Origin: an uncultured Bacteroidales bacterium
GTDB lineage: Bacteria > Bacteroidota > Bacteroidia > Bacteroidales > Lentimicrobiaceae
Direction of reading: 5' to 3'
DNA: 46,131 nucleotides
Assembly (NCBI GenBank): GCA_937894795.1
Contig: CALCQV010000103.1
Coordinates: forward strand, 1 to 46,131
Under the pieces are notes generated by a model. That model saw only the letters and a list, made by a program, of their open reading frames with translations, was not told where the DNA came from and made no database searches. A program made the position numbers and the translations under genes. This document shows positions 32,905 to 41,845 of this stretch, piece after piece (positions within the stretch are counted from its first letter, which is position 1; each line of letters starts with the position of its first letter).

Positions 32905-33729
32905 ATGGCTTTAAAGAAATTCAAACCCACCACTTCAGGACAGCGCTTTAAACTTGTAAGCGCCATGGATGACATCACTGCCACCAGTCCGGAGAAGAGC
33001 CTTTTGGTATCTCAAAAAAGATCAGGAGGACGAAATAACGATGGTAAAATGACCGTAAGGTCGATAGGTGGCGGTCATAAACAGAAATACCGTATCATAG
33101 ATTTTAAACGTGATAAGGAAAATGTACCTGCTACAGTACAAACTATTGAATACGATCCTAATCGTACTGCCCGCATAGCTTTATTGTTCTATGCTGACGG
33201 TGAGAAGAGATATATTGTAGCTCCAAACGGATTAAAGGTAGGACAGCAGGTATTATCAGGAAAAGGTGTACAGCCTGAAATTGGCAACTCACTTTACCTG
33301 AGTGAAATTCCATTCGGTACTGTAATTCATAATATTGAATTACGCCCGGGACAAGGAGCAAAGATGGCACGCAGTGCCGGTTCTTCAGCTCAGCTTATGT
33401 CACGCGATGGTAAATTTGCCATTATCAAGCTTCCTTCAGGTGAAACCCGTATGATATTACAATCATGCAAGGCTACCATAGGAATGGTATCAAATACCGA
33501 GCACAACCTTGAAGTGTCAGGTAAGGCTGGTCGTACCCGTTGGTTTGGCCGTCGCCCCCGTACACGTGCTGTAGTAATGAACCCTGTTGATCACCCGATG
33601 GGTGGTGGTGAAGGAAGAGCCTCAGGAGGTCATCCAAGATCACGCAAGGGTATTCCGGCTAAGGGTTATAAGACTCGCTATCCGAAGAAAGCTTCGAGCA
33701 AGTATATTATCGAAAGAAGGAAGAAGTAA
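32905..33729 (+). CDS. rplB: 50S ribosomal protein L2
   Basis: A 274-residue protein essential for subunit joining and peptidyl transfer. It is recognised by LKKFKPTTSGQRF, KSGGRNN-type SGGRNNDGKMTVR, IEYDPNRTARIALL and the C-terminal VMNPVDHPMGGGEGRASGG, which includes the critical His. Full length with the basic end SSKYIIERRKK. Confidence 0.98.
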   Translation: MALKKFKPTTSGQRFKLVSAMDDITATSPEKSLLVSQKRSGGRNNDGKMTVRSIGGGHKQKYRIIDFKRDKENVPATVQTIEYDPNRTARIALLFYADGEKRYIVAPNGLKVGQQVLSGKGVQPEIGNSLYLSEIPFGTVIHNIELRPGQGAKMARSAGSSAQLMSRDGKFAIIKLPSGETRMILQSCKATIGMVSNTEHNLEVSGKAGRTRWFGRRPRTRAVVMNPVDHPMGGGEGRASGGHPRSRKGIPAKGYKTRYPKKASSKYIIERRKK

Positions 33730-33751
33730 TTGATCATAAACAGATTTTAAC

Positions 33752-34030
33752 ATGAGCCGTTCGTTAAAAAAAGGTCCTTATATCGACTATAAACTGGAAA
33801 AGAAAGTATTGGAAGCAGTTAGTTCCAATAAGAAGGTTGTTATTAAAACCTGGTCACGCGCATCAATGATTTCTCCTGATTTTGTTGGTCAAACAATAGC
33901 AGTTCACAACGGGAATAAATTTATCCCTGTATATGTAACTGAGAACATGGTAGGTCACAAGTTTGGTGAATTCTCACCGACCAGAATATTCAGAGGCCAC
34001 GCCGGTAGTAAAGATAAAGGTAAAAAATAA
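33752..34030 (+). CDS. rpsS: 30S ribosomal protein S19
   Basis: A 92-residue head protein that contacts S13 and the A-site tRNA. It is marked by MSRSLKKGPYIDYKLEKKV, TWSRASMISPDFVG and the end VGHKFGEFSPTRIFRGH. Normal length; 16 bases before rplV. Confidence 0.98.
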   Translation: MSRSLKKGPYIDYKLEKKVLEAVSSNKKVVIKTWSRASMISPDFVGQTIAVHNGNKFIPVYVTENMVGHKFGEFSPTRIFRGHAGSKDKGKK

Positions 34031-34045
34031 AGAAAGAACACACCA

Positions 34046-34483
34046 ATGGGATCACGTAAACATAATAAAGCCGAGTTGGTCAAAGAGGCTAAGAAGCAGG
34101 AATCGTTCGCTATGCTGAACAATTGTCCCACTTCACCCCGCAAGATGCGCCTTGTTGCTGATATGGTGCGCGGTATGAAAGTAGAACAAGCACTACATGT
34201 ACTAAAGCACTCACCACAGGATGCCAGCAGCCGACTGCATAAACTGGTTCTTTCAGCCCTTGCTAACTGGCAGGCTAAGAATGAAGGCGTACGCATTGAA
34301 AATACCAATCTATTCATTAAAGAGATAGGTGTTGATGGTGGCCGCTCACTAAAACGTATCAGGACTGCTCCACAAGGACGTGCACATCGTATACGCAAAC
34401 GCTCCAATCATGTTAGAGTGGTAATAGATAATAGAATTACTGAAGAAATGAATACTGCACAGCAGGCTTTAACAACTAAATAA
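34046..34483 (+). CDS. rplV: 50S ribosomal protein L22
   Basis: A 145-residue protein whose long hairpin lines the exit tunnel beside L4. NCPTSPRKMRLVADMVRG, then VEQALHVLKHSPQDASSRLHKLVLSALANW and the GGRSLKRIRTAPQGRAHRIRKRSNH loop are seen. The end is somewhat longer than in E. coli (110 residues), as usual for the phylum. Confidence 0.97.
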   Translation: MGSRKHNKAELVKEAKKQESFAMLNNCPTSPRKMRLVADMVRGMKVEQALHVLKHSPQDASSRLHKLVLSALANWQAKNEGVRIENTNLFIKEIGVDGGRSLKRIRTAPQGRAHRIRKRSNHVRVVIDNRITEEMNTAQQALTTK

Positions 34484-34494
34484 TATTTTGTTGA

Positions 34495-35304
34495 ATGGGA
34501 CAAAAAACAAATCCAATAGGTAACAGGCTAGGCATCATCAGAGGATGGGACTCCAACTGGTATGGCGGAAGACGTTTCGAGAATAAACTGATTGAGGATG
34601 ATCAGATTCGTAACTATCTTAACGCACGTTTATCAAAGGCCGGTGTTTCAAAAATAGTTATTGAACGCACCCTCAAACTGGTTACCGTAACCATACACAC
34701 TGCCCGCCCGGGTATCATCATTGGTAAAGGTGGTCAGGAAGTTGATAAGCTGAAAGAAGAGTTGAAGAAGATCACGAAGAAAGAGATCCAGATCAACATC
34801 TCAGAGATTAAACGTCCGGAAATGGATGCAGTGATAGTTGCCAATGCGATTGCCCGTCAGATTGAAGGTCGTATTTCATACCGCCGAGCCATCAAGACTG
34901 CAATAGCTTCAACTATACGTATTGGAGCTGAAGGAATTAAGGTTTTGATTTCAGGCAGGTTGGCAGGTGCTGAAATGGCCCGTCGTGAGATGATCAAGGA
35001 AGGTCGTATTCCTTTACATACACTTCGTGCAGATATAGATTACGCATTAGCTGAAGCCCACACTACCTATGGACGCATTGGTATAAAAGTATGGATATGT
35101 AAAGGTGAAGTTTACGGTAAACCTGACTTAGTGCCAAGTGTAGAAAGCCAGAGTGTTGCAGGTGGCAGAGGAGAGAAACCAATGGGACATCACCCAGGAG
35201 GAGGACGCCCTGCACGTGGTAACCGCCCCGGTGGCCGTGATGGTAACAGAGAACGCGGTGAGCGCCCCGATCGTGGAGAACGCGGTGACCGTGGAAAGAA
35301 ATAA
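34495..35304 (+). CDS. rpsC: 30S ribosomal protein S3 with Arg/Gly-rich tail
   Basis: The 269 residues begin with the usual S3 (MGQKTNPIGNRLGI, KH domain with RPGIIIGKGGQEVDKL, then RAIKTAIASTIRIGAEGIKV and GRLAGAEMARRE), ending near residue 222. About 45 extra residues of Gly, Arg, Pro, Asp and Asn (GRPARGNRPGGRD and on) follow. This low-complexity tail is long for the family (E. coli S3 has 233 residues). S3 forms the mRNA entry site with helicase activity, and a basic tail there could touch mRNA. Confidence 0.97.
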   Translation: MGQKTNPIGNRLGIIRGWDSNWYGGRRFENKLIEDDQIRNYLNARLSKAGVSKIVIERTLKLVTVTIHTARPGIIIGKGGQEVDKLKEELKKITKKEIQINISEIKRPEMDAVIVANAIARQIEGRISYRRAIKTAIASTIRIGAEGIKVLISGRLAGAEMARREMIKEGRIPLHTLRADIDYALAEAHTTYGRIGIKVWICKGEVYGKPDLVPSVESQSVAGGRGEKPMGHHPGGGRPARGNRPGGRDGNRERGERPDRGERGDRGKK

Positions 35305-35349
35305 GAAAATAAAATAGAGTAACAACAATCCGATCAATATCTTGTAATA

Positions 35350-35778
35350 ATGTTACAGCCAAAGAAAACGAAGTACAGGAAGATGCAGAAAGGCAAAATG
35401 AAAGGCAACACCAAGCGTGGGGCAGAACTTTCATTCGGTTCCTTCGGTATCAAGACCCTGGAAGAAGCCTGGATAACCGGCAGACAAATAGAGGCAGCAC
35501 GTCAGGCGGTTAGCCGTCACATGAAACGTGAAGGACAAATATGGATCCGTATATTCCCGGATAAGCCAGTATCAAAGAAACCTGCCGAAGTACGTATGGG
35601 TAAAGGTAAAGGTGCACCTGAATATTTTGTAGCACGTATCAGCCCGGGTCGTATATTATTTGAAGCAGAAGGAGTTCCTGAAGAAGTAGCAAAAGAAGCA
35701 TTGCGATTGGCTGCTCAGAAATTACCTGTAGCAACACGATTTGTAGTAAGAAGAGATTACGTAGAAGAATCAATATAA
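35350..35778 (+). CDS. rplP: 50S ribosomal protein L16
   Basis: A 142-residue protein at the A-site side of the 50S. MLQPKKTKYRKMQKGKMKG, GSFGIKTLEEAWITGRQIEAARQA, WIRIFPDKPVSKKPAEVRMGKGKGAPEYFVA and the end are all family-typical. It lies 45 bases after rpsC and ends 6 bases before rpmC. Confidence 0.98.
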   Translation: MLQPKKTKYRKMQKGKMKGNTKRGAELSFGSFGIKTLEEAWITGRQIEAARQAVSRHMKREGQIWIRIFPDKPVSKKPAEVRMGKGKGAPEYFVARISPGRILFEAEGVPEEVAKEALRLAAQKLPVATRFVVRRDYVEESI

Positions 35779-35784
35779 GCAACG

Positions 35785-36015
35785 ATGAAACAAGAAGTCA
35801 TTAGAGAGCTTTCAAAAGCTGAGCTCATTGAGCGGCTGGAAGAAGAACGCAAACAGCTGAACAAGCTTAAGCTGAACCATGCTGTATCTCCTCTTGAGAA
35901 TCCTAATAAGATCAAAACATACCGTAGAACCATAGCCCGTATGCTTACTGAATTGCATAAACGCAATGTTAATGAAGCAGCTCAGGCTCAGTCAACAGCT
36001 ACTGTAAAAAAATAA
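35785..36015 (+). CDS. rpmC: 50S ribosomal protein L29
   Basis: A 76-residue helical hairpin protein at the tunnel exit. It contains IRELSKAELIERLEEERKQLNKLKLNHAVSPLENPNKIKTYRRTIARMLTELHKR. The last ten residues are Ala/Gln-rich and not conserved. Confidence 0.95.
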   Translation: MKQEVIRELSKAELIERLEEERKQLNKLKLNHAVSPLENPNKIKTYRRTIARMLTELHKRNVNEAAQAQSTATVKK

Positions 36016-36030
36016 CCCGGGAGAAAAGCT

Positions 36031-36297
36031 ATGGAAACTATAGAAACAAGAAATCTTAGAAAAGAGAGAATTGGGGTTGTTGTAAGTAACAAAATGCAGA
36101 AGTCAATCACCGTTCAGGTTGAACGTCGTGAGAAGCACCCCAAGTATGGTAAATTTATGAAGAAAACTACTAAGTTTGCCGCACATGATGAGAATAACGA
36201 CTGCAATATTGGCGACACTGTTCGTATAGCCGAAACACGTCCCCTGAGCAAGAATAAATGCTGGAGATTAGTCGAAATTATTGAAAGAGCCAAGTAA
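36031..36297 (+). CDS. rpsQ: 30S ribosomal protein S17
   Basis: An 88-residue OB-fold protein binding 16S rRNA near helix 11. RKERIGVVVSNKMQKSITVQVERR, HPKYGKFMKKTTKFAAHDENN and DTVRIAETRPLSKNKCWRLVEI are diagnostic. It is separated from rplN by two bases. Confidence 0.97.
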   Translation: METIETRNLRKERIGVVVSNKMQKSITVQVERREKHPKYGKFMKKTTKFAAHDENNDCNIGDTVRIAETRPLSKNKCWRLVEIIERAK

Positions 36298-36299
36298 TT

Positions 36300-36668
36300 A
36301 TGATACAACAGGAATCACGTCTTACGGTTGCTGATAACAGCGGAGCTAAAGAAGTTCTGTGCATCCGGGTACTGGGTGGAACCCGTAAAAAATATGCCTC
36401 CATTGGCGATAAAATAGTAGTTACCGTGAAAAATGCTCTCCCATCAGGAAACATTAAAAAAGGTACCGTGGCCAAAGCAGTGGTGGTAAGAACCAAAAAA
36501 GAAATTCGTCGCAACGATGGATCATATATCCGGTTTGACGACAATGCAGTGGTATTGCTCAATAATGCCGGTGAGATGACAGGAACCCGTATTTTTGGAC
36601 CTGTTGCCCGTGAACTTCGCGAAAAGCAATACATGAAAATTGTTTCATTAGCACCCGAGGTGCTGTAA
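36300..36668 (+). CDS. rplN: 50S ribosomal protein L14
   Basis: A 122-residue protein at the subunit interface. MIQQESRLTVADNSGAKEVLCIRVLGG is the family start, GTVAKAVVVRTKKEIRRNDGSYIRFDDNAVVLLN the core and GPVARELREKQYMKIVSLAPEVL the end. Exactly the canonical 122 residues. Confidence 0.98.
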   Translation: MIQQESRLTVADNSGAKEVLCIRVLGGTRKKYASIGDKIVVTVKNALPSGNIKKGTVAKAVVVRTKKEIRRNDGSYIRFDDNAVVLLNNAGEMTGTRIFGPVARELREKQYMKIVSLAPEVL

Positions 36669-36683
36669 ATGACCCATCAAACT

Positions 36684-37007
36684 ATGAGCACGAAATTAAA
36701 TATCAAAAAAGGCGACACCGTGAAGGTTATAGCTGGTGACTCAAAAGGCAAACAGGGTAAAGTCCTTGAAGTGGATACAGAGAAATTGTATGCTATCGTG
36801 GAAGGAGTTAACCTTATGTCGAAAAATACTAAACCTAATGCCAAAAATACGCAGGGTGGTATTGTTAAAAAAGAGGCCGGTATACATATATCAAACTTAA
36901 TGGTGATTGATAACACCGGTAAACCGACAAGGGTTGGCCGTAAAGTTGATGCCAAAACTAATAAATCAGTTCGTTTTTCTAAAAAGTCGGGGGAGGTAAT
37001 TAAGTAA
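36684..37007 (+). CDS. rplX: 50S ribosomal protein L24
   Basis: A 107-residue KOW-domain protein that starts 50S assembly. The KOW motif is KKGDTVKVIAGDSKGKQGKVLEVD. GGIVKKEAGIHISNLMVID follows. An ATG at 36669, directly after the rplN stop, is in frame and would add MTHQT. I prefer 36684 because L24 normally begins a few residues before KKGDTV, but either is possible. It ends on the base where rplE begins. Confidence 0.95.
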   Translation: MSTKLNIKKGDTVKVIAGDSKGKQGKVLEVDTEKLYAIVEGVNLMSKNTKPNAKNTQGGIVKKEAGIHISNLMVIDNTGKPTRVGRKVDAKTNKSVRFSKKSGEVIK

Positions 37008-37567
37008 TGAGCTATTCACCACGCTTAAGAGATAAGTATACTAAAGAAATTGTTCCGGCACTTACCGAACAGTTTAAGTATAAAACTGTAATGCAGGTTC
37101 CCAAATTACTCAAGATTTGTGTAAATCAGGGTTTAGGTACTGCTATTGCTGACAAGAAACTCATTGATGCAGGAGTTACCGAGCTTACTTCAATAACCGG
37201 TCAAAAGGCTGTTGCAACAAAATCAAAGAAGGATATTTCAAACTTCAAACTTCGTAAAGGTATGCCTATTGGAGTGCGTGTTACCTTACGTGGCGACAGG
37301 ATGTATGAATTCCTTGATCGTTTGGTATCTGTAGCTATTCCTCGTATAAGAGACTTCCGCGGAATCAATGAAAAGGGATTCGATGGCCGTGGCAATTATA
37401 CACTGGGTGTTTCAGAGCAGATTATTTTCCCTGAAATCCAGATGGATAAAGTTGCAAAGATTAATGGAATGGACATTACTTTTGTAACTACTGCCCGCAA
37501 TGATCAGGAATGTCTGGCATTGATGAAAGAATTTGGTTTACCATTTAAAAATCAGAACAAACAATAA
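37007..37567 (+). CDS. rplE: 50S ribosomal protein L5
   Basis: A 186-residue protein that holds 5S rRNA and touches P-site tRNA. SPRLRDKYTKEIVPALTEQFKYK, KISNFKLRKG-like ISNFKLRKGMPIGVRVTLRG, then FRGINEKGFDGRGNYTLGVSEQIIFPEI and the end with NDQECLALMKEFGLPF are typical. The start overlaps the rplX stop (TAATG). Confidence 0.98.
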   Translation: MSYSPRLRDKYTKEIVPALTEQFKYKTVMQVPKLLKICVNQGLGTAIADKKLIDAGVTELTSITGQKAVATKSKKDISNFKLRKGMPIGVRVTLRGDRMYEFLDRLVSVAIPRIRDFRGINEKGFDGRGNYTLGVSEQIIFPEIQMDKVAKINGMDITFVTTARNDQECLALMKEFGLPFKNQNKQ

Positions 37568-37568
37568 C

Positions 37569-37838
37569 ATGGCAAAAGAATCTATCAAAGCAAGAGAACG
37601 TAAAAGAGAACGTCTTGTTGCCAAATACGCTGCCAAACGTGCAGAATTAAAAGCAGCCGGTGATTTTATCGGATTGCAGAAACTGCCAAAAAATTCATCT
37701 CCTGTTCGCCTGCACAATAGGTGTCAGATGACAGGTCGCCCAAAAGGGTATATGCGTCAGTTTGGTATTTCACGTATTAACTTCAGGTTTATGGCTTTAC
37801 ATGGCCAGATTCCCGGAATTAAGAAATCAAGCTGGTAA
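37569..37838 (+). CDS. rpsN: 30S ribosomal protein S14 (zinc-free form)
   Basis: The 89-residue long-form S14 starts MAKESIKARERKRERLVAKYA and ends FRFMALHGQIPGIKKSSW. The frame is open to an upstream ATG at 37533 inside rplE, but the family start fixes 37569, one base after the rplE stop. The zinc-finger Cys pairs of short S14 are absent, so no zinc is needed. Confidence 0.97.
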   Translation: MAKESIKARERKRERLVAKYAAKRAELKAAGDFIGLQKLPKNSSPVRLHNRCQMTGRPKGYMRQFGISRINFRFMALHGQIPGIKKSSW

Positions 37839-37875
37839 ATAAATATTTATAACAACAATAATATTAGAGGATAAA

Positions 37876-38274
37876 ATGGTAACAGATCCTATAGCAGATT
37901 ACCTGACCCGGTTGAGGAACGCCGTGATGGCTAACCACCGTATCGTGGAAATTCCTACTTCAAATATTAAGAAGGAAATAACCAAGATACTCTTTGATAA
38001 GGGTTATATATTGAATTACAAGTTTGAGGATGAGAGTATCCCCGGAATTATCAAGATAGCCTTGAAATATCATCCGGTATCAAAGATTCCAGCTATCAGT
38101 AAACTTGAGAGGATAAGCAAACCCGGTTTACGCCGTTACGTTGGTGCTGAAGAACTGCCACGCGTACTTAACGGATTGGGTATTGCAATTTTATCAACAA
38201 GCCGCGGTTTAATGACCGACAAGGAAGCCAAAACGCTTCATATTGGTGGCGAAGTATTGTGTTACATTAGCTAA
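37876..38274 (+). CDS. rpsH: 30S ribosomal protein S8
   Basis: A 132-residue central-domain protein. VTDPIADYLTRLRNAVMANH, the IPTSNIKKEITKILFDKGYI segment and the end LGIAILSTSRGLMTDKEAKTLHIGGEVLCYIS are diagnostic. In E. coli S8 represses the spc operon by binding its mRNA near rplE; no such site was confirmed here. Confidence 0.98.
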   Translation: MVTDPIADYLTRLRNAVMANHRIVEIPTSNIKKEITKILFDKGYILNYKFEDESIPGIIKIALKYHPVSKIPAISKLERISKPGLRRYVGAEELPRVLNGLGIAILSTSRGLMTDKEAKTLHIGGEVLCYIS

Positions 38275-38291
38275 ACGAAGGAGAACAAACG

Positions 38292-38849
38292 ATGTCGAGA
38301 ATAGGAAAAATGCCAATCGTCATTCCTGCCGGTGTTCAGATAACAGTAGCAGATAATAACGTTGTCACAGTAAAAGGTAAATTGGGTACATTAACTCAGC
38401 AACTTGATCCGAATATTACTATAAATGTTGATGATAATCATCTTCATGTTAACCGCGCCAATGAGGAGCAGGATGTCAGGTCAAAACATGGCTTATACCG
38501 TTCATTGCTCTCCAATATGGTAAAAGGTGTATCTGACGGATTTACAGTGGTACAGGAACTTGTAGGTGTTGGTTATAAGGCAACTGCAGTTGATAATGTA
38601 CTTGAACTGGCTCTAGGTTATTCACACAGCATTTTCTTTGAAATGCCTGCTGAAGTGAAAGTTGCCACTGCTGCCGAGAGAGGAAAAAACCCAACTATAA
38701 CACTGACTTCATTTGACAAGCAGCTCCTGGGTCAGGTAGCCGCAAAGATCAGATCAATGCGCAAACCTGAGCCTTATAAAGGAAAGGGTATTCGCTTTAT
38801 GGGTGAAGTTGTTAAGAAAAAAGCTGGTAAGTCAGCATCTGAAAAATAA
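38292..38849 (+). CDS. rplF: 50S ribosomal protein L6
   Basis: A 185-residue protein near the GTPase centre and sarcin-ricin loop. MSRIGKMPIVIPAGVQI starts it; the two similar domains are followed by RSMRKPEPYKGKGIRFMGEVVKKKAGKS, the family end. It lies 17 bases after rpsH. Confidence 0.98.
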   Translation: MSRIGKMPIVIPAGVQITVADNNVVTVKGKLGTLTQQLDPNITINVDDNHLHVNRANEEQDVRSKHGLYRSLLSNMVKGVSDGFTVVQELVGVGYKATAVDNVLELALGYSHSIFFEMPAEVKVATAAERGKNPTITLTSFDKQLLGQVAAKIRSMRKPEPYKGKGIRFMGEVVKKKAGKSASEK

Positions 38850-38902
38850 TAATTAATATAACCCGCATCCGGAGTAATTCGGGGCTAAATTCCTTAAACA
38901 GG

Positions 38903-39265
38903 ATGGCTATTAAGAACAGAAAAGAATACAGAAGGAACAGGATCAAACTCAGAATCCGGAAAGTGATTACCGGTAGCCCTGAGCAGCCAAGATTGAGCGT
39001 ATTCAGGAGCAATAAACAAATTTATGCTCAGATTATAAATGATCTGGAAGGTAAGACTATTGTTTCTGCATCGTCACTCATTCCTGAGATTTCAGGCAAC
39101 CCAACTGCCAAAATCGAACAGGCAAAAATGGTGGGCAAGCTTATTGCTAAGAAAGCAATTGAAGCAGGAATCGAAAAAGTAGTGTTCGACCGCAACGGGT
39201 ATTTGTATCACGGAAGAATCAAATCATTAGCTGAAGCGGCCAGAGAAGGAGGCCTTAAATTTTAA
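38903..39265 (+). CDS. rplR: 50S ribosomal protein L18
   Basis: A 120-residue 5S rRNA-binding protein. RRNRIKLRIRKVITGSPEQPRLSVFRSNKQIYAQIIND is clear, and the end VVFDRNGYLYHGRIKSLAEAAREGGLKF is invariant. Fifty-three bases separate it from rplF. Confidence 0.98.
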   Translation: MAIKNRKEYRRNRIKLRIRKVITGSPEQPRLSVFRSNKQIYAQIINDLEGKTIVSASSLIPEISGNPTAKIEQAKMVGKLIAKKAIEAGIEKVVFDRNGYLYHGRIKSLAEAAREGGLKF

Positions 39266-39270
39266 CGCAA

Positions 39271-39789
39271 ATGGCAAACACAAATATTAAGAGAGTAAAA
39301 TCCAGCGAGATTGAATTTAAAGACCGCCTGGTAAGTATACAAAGGGTAACCAAAGTTACCAAGGGAGGTAGAACCTTCAGCTTCTCAGCTATCGTTGTTG
39401 TTGGCAATGAGAATGGAGTTGTTGGTTATGGTTTGGGTAAAGCAAAGGAAGTAACCGCTGCTATTGCTAAGGGAGTTGATGATGCAAAGAAGAACCTGGT
39501 GAAGGTTCCTGTGCTCAAAGGCACTATTCCTCATGAACAACTTGGTAAATATGGAGGAGCTCTGATATTCCTGAAACCGGCTACTCCCGGTACCGGCGTA
39601 ATTGCAGGCGGTGCTATGCGTGCTGTACTTGAAAGCGTTGGTGTTAAGGATGTTCTTGCTAAGTCAAAAGGCTCATCCAATCCTCATAGTGTTGTTAAAG
39701 CAACCATTGATGCCCTCGTTAATATGCGTGATGCATACACCGTAGCTCAGCTTCGTGGTGTTGATCTAAATAAAGTATTCAACGGTTAA
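39271..39789 (+). CDS. rpsE: 30S ribosomal protein S5
   Basis: A 172-residue protein for mRNA unwinding and decoding accuracy. LVSIQRVTKVTKGGRTFSFSAIVVVG, GVVGYGLGKAKEV and PATPGTGVIAGGAMRAVLESVG (spectinomycin-loop region precedes) are typical. The end is a short Arg-Gly-Val-Asp stretch. It begins five bases after rplR. Confidence 0.98.
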   Translation: MANTNIKRVKSSEIEFKDRLVSIQRVTKVTKGGRTFSFSAIVVVGNENGVVGYGLGKAKEVTAAIAKGVDDAKKNLVKVPVLKGTIPHEQLGKYGGALIFLKPATPGTGVIAGGAMRAVLESVGVKDVLAKSKGSSNPHSVVKATIDALVNMRDAYTVAQLRGVDLNKVFNG

Positions 39790-39816
39790 TTTGTTATACC
39801 GCAAAATAGTTACAAC

Positions 39817-39996
39817 ATGAAAAAATTGAGAGTTACACAGATAAAAAGTGGTATCAAACAACCCGAACGCCAGAAGAGAACATTAAAAGCTCTCGGTATA
39901 TCAAAAATGGGTCGCCCGGTAGAGGTGGAGGCAACTCCGCAAATAGAGGGAATGATTGCCAAAATCAATCACTTACTGAAAGTGGAAGAAATTTAA
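39817..39996 (+). CDS. rpmD: 50S ribosomal protein L30
   Basis: The product is 59 residues. MKKLRVTQIKSGIKQPERQK, TLKALGISKMGRPVEVEATP and the helix IEGMIAKINHLLKVEEI match the short bacterial L30 fold. It lies between rpsE and rplO with 27 and 29 bases on the two sides, its usual place. Confidence 0.95.
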   Translation: MKKLRVTQIKSGIKQPERQKRTLKALGISKMGRPVEVEATPQIEGMIAKINHLLKVEEI

Positions 39997-40025
39997 TTTA
40001 CAACTAAGTAAACGGACAAGACATT

Positions 40026-40472
40026 ATGGATTTAAGTAATCTTAAACCGGCTGCAGGTTCAATAAAGAATAGCAAAAGGATCGGACGAGGACAGGGATCA
40101 GGACGCGGTGGAACATCTACACGTGGCCATAAAGGAGCCAAATCACGTTCCGGTTATAGCAGAAGATTCGGTTTCGAGGGCGGACAGATGCCAATTTACA
40201 GGCGTTTACCTAAATTTGGTTTCAAAAATATTAACCGCGTTGAATATAGAAGCGTTAATCTCGATGTGATTCAGGCATTGGTAGCATCACGTAAAGTGGA
40301 TGTTGTTGATATGGATGTATTCATTGAAAGTGGTATTGCTTCTAAAAATGATAAGATAAAAATCTTAGGCAGAGGTGAATTTACTGCTAAAGTTGAAGTG
40401 AAAGCTCATGCTTTCTCAGCCAGTGCTGTTAAAGCTATTGAATCCACTGGTGGTCAGGCCACTAAAATCTAA
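40026..40472 (+). CDS. rplO: 50S ribosomal protein L15
   Basis: A 148-residue protein. DLSNLKPAAGSIKNSKRIGRGQGSGRGGTSTRGHKGAKSR and FEGGQMPIYRRLPKFGFKN form the extended rRNA-threading arm; the globular end GEFTAKVEVKAHAFSASAVKAIESTGG is normal. It is seven bases before secY. Confidence 0.98.
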   Translation: MDLSNLKPAAGSIKNSKRIGRGQGSGRGGTSTRGHKGAKSRSGYSRRFGFEGGQMPIYRRLPKFGFKNINRVEYRSVNLDVIQALVASRKVDVVDMDVFIESGIASKNDKIKILGRGEFTAKVEVKAHAFSASAVKAIESTGGQATKI

Positions 40473-40479
40473 CCCTTAG

Positions 40480-41835
40480 ATGAAAAGACTAATTCAAACA
40501 ATAAGAAATATATATAAGATCGAGGATCTTCGTAAGCGTATTGCCTATACTCTTGGTATCATTCTTATATACAGGTTTGGATCGTATGTTACATTACCGG
40601 GTATTGATCCTAATCAGCTGGCTTCTTTACAGGACCAGACTGAAGGGGGGCTGCTCGGTTTGCTTAACATGTTCTCAGGTGGTGCATTTTCAAATGCCTC
40701 CATCTTTGCTTTGGGTATCATGCCTTACATCTCTGCTTCAATTGTTGTGCAGTTATTAGGCATGGCTATTCCTTACTTCCAGAAATTACAGAAGGAAGGT
40801 GAAAGCGGTCGTAAGAAAATTAACCAGATTACCCGTTACCTAACTGTGCTAATCACCGGTTTCCAGGCACCTGCTTATATTGCCAACCTGATATCCCAGT
40901 TACCGGCTCAGGCTATATCACCGTTTGACCCGGCTGTTACCAATCCAGGTACATTCTTTTGGGTATCATCGGTAGTTATTCTTGTGTCAGGTACCTTGTT
41001 TGTAATGTGGCTTGGTGAACGTATCACCGATAAAGGTATTGGCAATGGTATCTCACTCATTATTATGATTGGTATTATTGCTCGTCTGCCGTTTGCACTC
41101 TTCGGTGAACTTGTTTCACGTATGGAACAGCAAGGTGGAGGTTTGGTTATATTCGTTGTAGAGCTTGTTGTATTGATAGCCGTTATTCTGGTAAGTATTC
41201 TACTTGTACAGGGAACAAGGAAAATTCCGGTACAGTACGCAAAAAGAATAGTTGGAAATAAGCAATATGGTGGAGTTCGTCAGTATATACCTCTTAAAGT
41301 GAATGCAGCAGGGGTTATGCCGATCATCTTCGCTCAGGCTATTATGTTCTTACCTCTAACACTGGCAGGGTTTGCACAATCAGAATCATTATCAGGATTT
41401 GCTGCTACCTTTACCAATGTTAATGGTTTCTGGTATAATTTTGTATTCGCTGTTCTGATCATTGTATTCACCTACTTCTACACAGCCATTACCATCAATC
41501 CAAATCAGATGGCAGAGGATATGAAGAAGAACAACGGTTTTATCCCGGGCGTTAAACCTGGTAAGAAAACCGCTGAATTCATAGATCAGATTATGTCAAG
41601 AATTACTTTACCCGGTTCCATCTTCCTTGCTTTTGTGGCAATTATGCCGGCAATAGTAGGACAAATGGGAGTTACTTCGCAGTTTGCTAACTTCTTTGGA
41701 GGAACATCACTGTTGATTTTGGTTGGAGTTGTACTTGATACATTGCAACAGATTGAGAGCCACCTCTTAATGCGTCACTATGATGGTTTAACAAAATCAG
41801 GTCGTATTAAAGGTCGTTCTTCAATGAACATGTAA
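40480..41835 (+). CDS. secY: Protein translocase subunit SecY
   Basis: A 451-residue inner-membrane channel of the Sec pathway with ten transmembrane helices. Marks include RKRIAYTLGIILIYRFGSYVTLPGID at helix 1, the plug region LGLLNMFSGGAFSNASIFALGIMPYISASI, RLPFALFGEL, and the cytoplasmic loop C5 with FIPGVKPGKKTAEF. It also exports the T9SS and lipoprotein precursors of the accessory region. Adenylate kinase, often the next gene elsewhere, is absent; map follows directly. Confidence 0.98.
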   Translation: MKRLIQTIRNIYKIEDLRKRIAYTLGIILIYRFGSYVTLPGIDPNQLASLQDQTEGGLLGLLNMFSGGAFSNASIFALGIMPYISASIVVQLLGMAIPYFQKLQKEGESGRKKINQITRYLTVLITGFQAPAYIANLISQLPAQAISPFDPAVTNPGTFFWVSSVVILVSGTLFVMWLGERITDKGIGNGISLIIMIGIIARLPFALFGELVSRMEQQGGGLVIFVVELVVLIAVILVSILLVQGTRKIPVQYAKRIVGNKQYGGVRQYIPLKVNAAGVMPIIFAQAIMFLPLTLAGFAQSESLSGFAATFTNVNGFWYNFVFAVLIIVFTYFYTAITINPNQMAEDMKKNNGFIPGVKPGKKTAEFIDQIMSRITLPGSIFLAFVAIMPAIVGQMGVTSQFANFFGGTSLLILVGVVLDTLQQIESHLLMRHYDGLTKSGRIKGRSSMNM

Positions 41836-41845
41836 GACCAAAGAG

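Noticed and set aside
37533..37568. Longer start for S14 inside rplE
   Set aside because: S14 proteins begin MAKES/MAKKS, which fixes the ATG at 37569.
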